NCBI GenBank assembly: GCA_902772935.1
Contig: CACYCR010000189.1
Span: forward strand, 1 to 33,150
Source of the DNA: Oscillospiraceae bacterium
Lineage (GTDB): Bacteria; Bacillota; Clostridia; Oscillospirales; Acutalibacteraceae
Direction: 5' to 3'
Length of the DNA stretch: 33,150 nt
The notes under the pieces are model-generated. The model ran no database searches. It had not been told where the DNA came from and worked only from the letters and a program-made list of their open reading frames with translations. The position numbers and the translations under genes are program-made. Positions 31,312 through 33,150 of this stretch are shown here, piece by piece; the stretch's first letter is position 1, and the number at the start of each line of letters is the position of its first letter.

Positions 31312-31329
31312 GCTGCGCGGGTATATAAT
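31301..31329 (+). promoter_or_regulatory. Promoter of the 43-residue peptide gene
   Basis: TTGACA (31301-31306), 17 bases, then TATAAT (31324-31329), both exact consensus. The -35 hexamer overlaps the last codons of the MFS transporter gene. Confidence 0.85.
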
Positions 31330-31360
31330 AAACATAGCTCAGAAACGGAGGTGCTTGACA

Positions 31361-31492
31361 ATGGAAGAAGAAAAAACCATGAAAGAAAACATGAAGGAAA
31401 TGAGTTTGCTTGATTTTTGGAAGGATATCACACATCTGCTTGAAAAAATCGCGAACTTCTTTAAATCCCTGTTCAACAAAGCGGAAGATTAA
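31361..31492 (+). CDS. Short 43-residue peptide with amphipathic C-terminal helix
   Basis: I do not recognise a family. The peptide has a charged N-terminal part (MEEEKTMKENMKEM, 1-14). A segment SLLDFWKDITHLLEKIANFF (15-34) follows that would make an amphipathic helix with a strong hydrophobic face. Net charge is about -3. A perfect promoter, an ACGGAGGTG ribosome site and a downstream hairpin plus terminator argue strongly that it is expressed. It could be a membrane-active peptide, a small regulatory partner or a two-component bacteriocin element; sequence does not decide. No processing enzymes or exporter lie beside it. Confidence 0.7.
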   Translation: MEEEKTMKENMKEMSLLDFWKDITHLLEKIANFFKSLFNKAED

Positions 31493-31497
31493 GGAAC

Positions 31498-31524
31498 CAC
31501 TGATCTTCGGGCCATAGATCAGTG
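31498..31524 (+). promoter_or_regulatory. Hairpin after the 43-residue peptide gene
   Basis: A perfect 9-bp stem CACTGATCT / AGATCAGTG with a 9-base loop begins 5 bases past the stop. It has no T tail; it may protect the 3' end or take part in regulation of the next peptide. Confidence 0.55.
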
Positions 31525-31540
31525 TGATCTGAAGTGCAAG

Positions 31541-31570
31541 GAGTCGTTGCGGGGCAGCGGCTCTTTTGTT
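31541..31570 (+). terminator. Terminator or attenuator between the two short-peptide genes
   Basis: A 10-bp stem GAGTCGTTGC (31541-31550) / GCAGCGGCTC (31554-31563), with two G-U pairs and a 3-base loop, is followed by TTTTGTTT. It lies only 20 bases before the start codon of the next peptide, which has no visible promoter of its own, so read-through or attenuation is implied. Confidence 0.75.
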
Positions 31571-31589
31571 TCTGTGAGGAGGTGTTGTT

Positions 31590-31685
31590 ATGTCCAGAAC
31601 GACGTATCGTTATCTGCGCGATCTGATCCGGAATACCTACCGCGCCAATCGTTCGATTCTGCGTCTGCTGTTCTTCTGGTTGTAA
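31590..31685 (+). CDS. Short 31-residue Arg-rich cationic peptide
   Basis: This 31-codon frame is preceded by a strong GAGGAGG about 7 bases before the ATG. The peptide (opening MSRTTYRYLRDLIRNTYR, ending ILRLLFFWL) has seven Arg and one Asp, net about +6. It has a regular spacing of Arg and a hydrophobic aromatic end. The core LIRNTYRANRSIL parallels LVRQNYRFGRTHL of the leader peptide 100 bases downstream. It may be a regulatory leader, a cationic membrane-active peptide, or the partner of the 43-residue peptide. No homology is known to me; expression depends on passage of the terminator-like hairpin upstream. Confidence 0.5.
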   Translation: MSRTTYRYLRDLIRNTYRANRSILRLLFFWL

Positions 31686-31709
31686 GCGATATTTTATTTG
31701 ACTAAAGGG

Positions 31710-31738
31710 TTGACTTTTCTTTGCGGCGGGTGTATAAT
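31710..31738 (+). promoter_or_regulatory. Promoter of the ECF transporter operon
   Basis: TTGACT (31710-31715), 17 bases, then TATAAT (31733-31738). Transcription starts near 31745, giving a leader of about 140 bases. Confidence 0.85.
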
Positions 31739-31751
31739 CCAATAAACCTAT

Positions 31752-31879
31752 CGAACAAGTAGGCAGAAAAGGAGGAGATGTCCCTTGCAAAGAATCTTTG
31801 TTCTTCTTGTTCGTCAGAACTATCGTTTCGGACGAACACACCTGATTTCCTGAAACATCATTTTTCGGAAAGGAAATCA
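31752..31879 (+). promoter_or_regulatory. Leader with competing hairpins and sequestered ribosome site (putative attenuator)
   Basis: Four exact pairings or partners are seen. CGAACAAG (31752-31759) can pair with CTTGTTCG (31806-31813). The same segment, as TGTTCGTC (31808-31815), can instead pair with GACGAACA (31831-31838). TGATTTCCT (31843-31851) pairs with AGGAAATCA (31871-31879), which buries the ribosome site of the ECF S gene. A 22-codon ORF runs through these elements and its stop codon lies in the 5' arm of the last stem. The first two stems are mutually exclusive. No known riboswitch consensus is visible. Confidence 0.6.
31785..31853 (+). CDS. 22-residue leader peptide (TTG start)
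   Basis: A strong AAAGGAGGAG lies 9 bases before a TTG that opens a 22-codon frame (start MQRIFVLLVRQNYRFGR, end THLIS). An ATG overlapping the ribosome site in another frame is too close to be used. The peptide has a hydrophobic start and three further Arg (four in all). A ribosome pausing in its middle would cover 31808-31838, and one reaching the stop would sit on the 5' arm of the stem that hides the next ribosome site. That geometry resembles erm-type translational attenuators. Confidence 0.5.
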   Translation: MQRIFVLLVRQNYRFGRTHLIS

Positions 31880-31886
31880 AGAACTC

Positions 31887-32417
31887 ATGAAAAATCAAAA
31901 TCTGACCCGGTTGTCGTTTGCCGGCTTATTTGCGGCATTGACGGCAATCTTTATCTATCTCATTCACATTCCGTATGGGCAGACCGGCTACATCCACCTC
32001 GGTGACGCGGTGATCTTTCTGTGTGCCGTTCTGCTGCCGGAACCGTACGCTGCGGCTGCGGCTGCGGTCGGTGGGGGACTGGCAGATCTCATCAGCGGTT
32101 TCCCGATCTATATCTTGCCGACCGTACTCATCAAAGCATGCATGGCATTGCTGCTCTCATCCAAGACACCGAAGCTGCTTTGTAAGCGCAACGTTATCGG
32201 TGTCCTTCTTGCCGCGGCGCTGAATCTGCTGCTGTATGCAGTTACGGAATTCGTTCTCGGCGTTACGGCGTACGGCATGCCGGCGGCGGGCGCACTCGCG
32301 ACGGCGGTGTCCACGCTGTTGCAGAACGGGATTCAGGGCGCAGCGAATGTTGTTGTATTTCTGCCGCTTGCGGCAGCGTCGGACCGTTTTCATATCAAAT
32401 CAAAATTTCATCTGTAA
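31887..32417 (+). CDS. ECF transporter S component (PF07155-like)
   Basis: The 176-residue integral membrane protein has about six helices and the S-component signature IHLGDAVIFLCAVLLPEPYA followed by VGGGLADLISGFPIY (about 34-75). S components capture a vitamin or similar micronutrient and dock on the shared EcfAAT module, which is not in this window. The substrate cannot be read from sequence; PF07155 members include riboflavin-type and uncharacterised ones. It starts at the ATG 7-8 bases after an AAGGAAA ribosome site that lies in a stem. The TIGR01440 gene follows 19 bases downstream in the same operon. Confidence 0.88.
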   Translation: MKNQNLTRLSFAGLFAALTAIFIYLIHIPYGQTGYIHLGDAVIFLCAVLLPEPYAAAAAAVGGGLADLISGFPIYILPTVLIKACMALLLSSKTPKLLCKRNVIGVLLAAALNLLLYAVTEFVLGVTAYGMPAAGALATAVSTLLQNGIQGAANVVVFLPLAAASDRFHIKSKFHL

Positions 32418-32436
32418 TCTCGGAGGCGCATTTTCC

Positions 32437-32973
32437 ATGACGGAAATTACCAACGCGGCAGCAGCCGCAACAAAAGAACTGATCGAAGCAGCGGGGCTGC
32501 AGGCAGGACAATTGCTTGTGGTCGGCTGTTCGTCCAGTGAAATTGTCGGCGGAAAAATCGGACATGATTCTTCCCTCGAAGCGGCCGCAGCCGCCTTTGC
32601 CGGCATTTATCCCGTACTCAAAGACCGGGGGATCGACCTCGCCGCACAGTGCTGCGAGCATCTCAACCGCGCGCTGATCATGGAACGCGCAGCGGCAGAG
32701 CGCCGCGGATACGAAATCGTCAGCGTCGTTCCGCAGCCCAAAGCCGGCGGCTCATTCGCCACGACGGCATGGAACCGATTCAGCGATCCCGTTGCTGTGG
32801 AGTACATCAAAGCGGATGCCGGACTGGACATCGGTCTGACGCTCATCGGAATGCACCTCAAGCACGTTGCCGTGCCGCTCCGCCTTTCGGTGGACCACAT
32901 CGGTGAGGCACGCATCACGGCCGCCCGTACCCGCCCGAAGTACATCGGCGGTGAACGTGCGCACTACGAATAA
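32437..32973 (+). CDS. TIGR01440/YwlG family protein
   Basis: The 178-residue protein matches the YwlG/DUF436 family of unknown function. Characteristic segments are QLLVVGCSSSEIVGGKIGHDSS (about 22-43), AAQCCEHLNRALIMERAAAE (about 70-90), VPQPKAGGSFATTAW, and the ending GEARITAARTRPKYIGGERA. The Cys residues and GCSSSE loop look like a conserved active or binding site. Length equals the family norm of about 180. The ATG follows CGGAGG at about 10 bases. Its place behind an ECF S component suggests a link to the same nutrient, but in other Firmicutes the gene is found in different contexts. A terminator follows. Confidence 0.93.
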   Translation: MTEITNAAAAATKELIEAAGLQAGQLLVVGCSSSEIVGGKIGHDSSLEAAAAAFAGIYPVLKDRGIDLAAQCCEHLNRALIMERAAAERRGYEIVSVVPQPKAGGSFATTAWNRFSDPVAVEYIKADAGLDIGLTLIGMHLKHVAVPLRLSVDHIGEARITAARTRPKYIGGERAHYE

Positions 32974-32979
32974 CAGCAA

Positions 32980-33014
32980 TGCCCGGTGCAAAACTGTACC
33001 GGGCAGATTTTTTT
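32980..33014 (+). terminator. Terminator of the ECF-TIGR01440 operon
   Basis: A perfect 8-bp stem TGCCCGGT (32980-32987) / ACCGGGCA (32998-33005) with a 10-base loop is followed by GA and a run of T. Confidence 0.9.
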
Positions 33015-33034
33015 GGAAAAATACGCGCAAACGG

Positions 33035-33063
33035 TTGACAAGTCGCGCGGAATCTGTTAAAAT
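33035..33063 (+). promoter_or_regulatory. Promoter of the tRNA-Ser gene
   Basis: TTGACA (33035-33040), 17 bases, then TAAAAT (33058-33063), about 11 bases before the tRNA. Confidence 0.8.
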
Positions 33064-33074
33064 TTTTGGGCAAT

Positions 33075-33150
33075 GGAGAGTTGTCCGAGTGGTCGAAGGT
33101 GCAGCACTCGAAATGCTGTGTACGAAAGTACCTAGGGTTCGAATCCCTAA
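33075..33150 (+). tRNA. tRNA-Ser (anticodon CGA), partial at window end
   Basis: GGAGAGTTGTCCGAGTGG starts the acceptor and D arms. The anticodon loop CTCGAAA gives anticodon CGA (reads UCG). A long variable arm GTGTACGAAAGTACC, typical of tRNA-Ser, precedes the T arm TAGGGTTCGAATCCCTA. The 3' acceptor strand is cut off by the window end. Confidence 0.95.

Noticed and set aside
31745-31886. THF, FMN, TPP or preQ1 riboswitch before the ECF S gene
   Set aside because: None of the conserved aptamer cores is present; a leader-peptide arrangement explains the stems better.
31778-32005. A 75-codon frame from an ATG overlapping the leader ribosome site
   Set aside because: The ATG lies two bases after AGGAGG, too close for initiation, and the frame runs out of phase into the ECF S gene. 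The TTG nine bases downstream fits better.
1-33150. CRISPR arrays, insertion sequences with transposase, prophage integrase or origin
   Set aside because: No spaced direct repeats of CRISPR type, no transposase or integrase frames and no DnaA-box clusters were seen.

Overview
The window looks like chromosomal DNA from a Gram-positive, anaerobic Firmicute, most likely a Clostridia member of the Oscillospiraceae/Ruminococcaceae kind. This is inferred from strong AGGAGG-type ribosome binding sites, sigma-A promoters with 17-bp spacers, lipoproteins, BspA/Big_2/CHAP surface proteins, the recG-FakA-like pairing, YmdB, a PF07155-type ECF S component and a TIGR01440 protein. Most genes are moderately GC-rich. 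Two genes, the CHAP protein and a small HExxH protein, are visibly A/T-richer. I ran no database search, so all family names rest on motif recognition.

Layout. Position 1 cuts a 5S rRNA gene on the minus strand that has its own consensus promoter. It is followed by a membrane-associated XRE regulator and exonuclease III (minus). Two surface genes follow on the plus strand: a 1956-residue secreted protein made almost entirely of 22 Big_2 domains, and an 852-residue LRR/Big_2/CHAP cell-wall hydrolase. Next is an operon of a class III aminotransferase and a two-domain class II aldolase whose second domain has lost the metal-binding histidines. A gap of about 370 bases holds terminators and a dispersed palindromic repeat. 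A small HExxH protein gene lies between that repeat and a second, degenerate copy.

The next stretch, 14.7-26.1 kb, is on the minus strand. In transcription order it holds mfd, an M20 peptidase, and a run of histidine phosphatase, ymdB, peptide-type ABC substrate-binding lipoprotein, shortened FakA-like protein and recG. Two of these are DNA repair helicases (Mfd, RecG); with exonuclease III, repair is well represented.

From 26.2 kb the plus strand carries a zinc/manganese-type ABC uptake operon. It has a small HxH...HCxxC membrane protein in front and a lipoprotein resembling the C-terminal region of YcgQ/DUF1980 at the end. After it come an MFS transporter, two tandem short-peptide genes, and an ECF S-component/TIGR01440 operon. 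The ECF operon has a 22-codon leader ORF, competing hairpins and a 9-bp stem covering the Shine-Dalgarno of the S gene. The window ends inside a tRNA-Ser(CGA) gene.

The most interesting region is 31.3-31.9 kb. Its short peptides and leader architecture look like an ermC-style translational attenuator placed in front of an ECF transporter. The Zn-operon accessory proteins and the aminotransferase/pseudo-duplicated aldolase pair come next.
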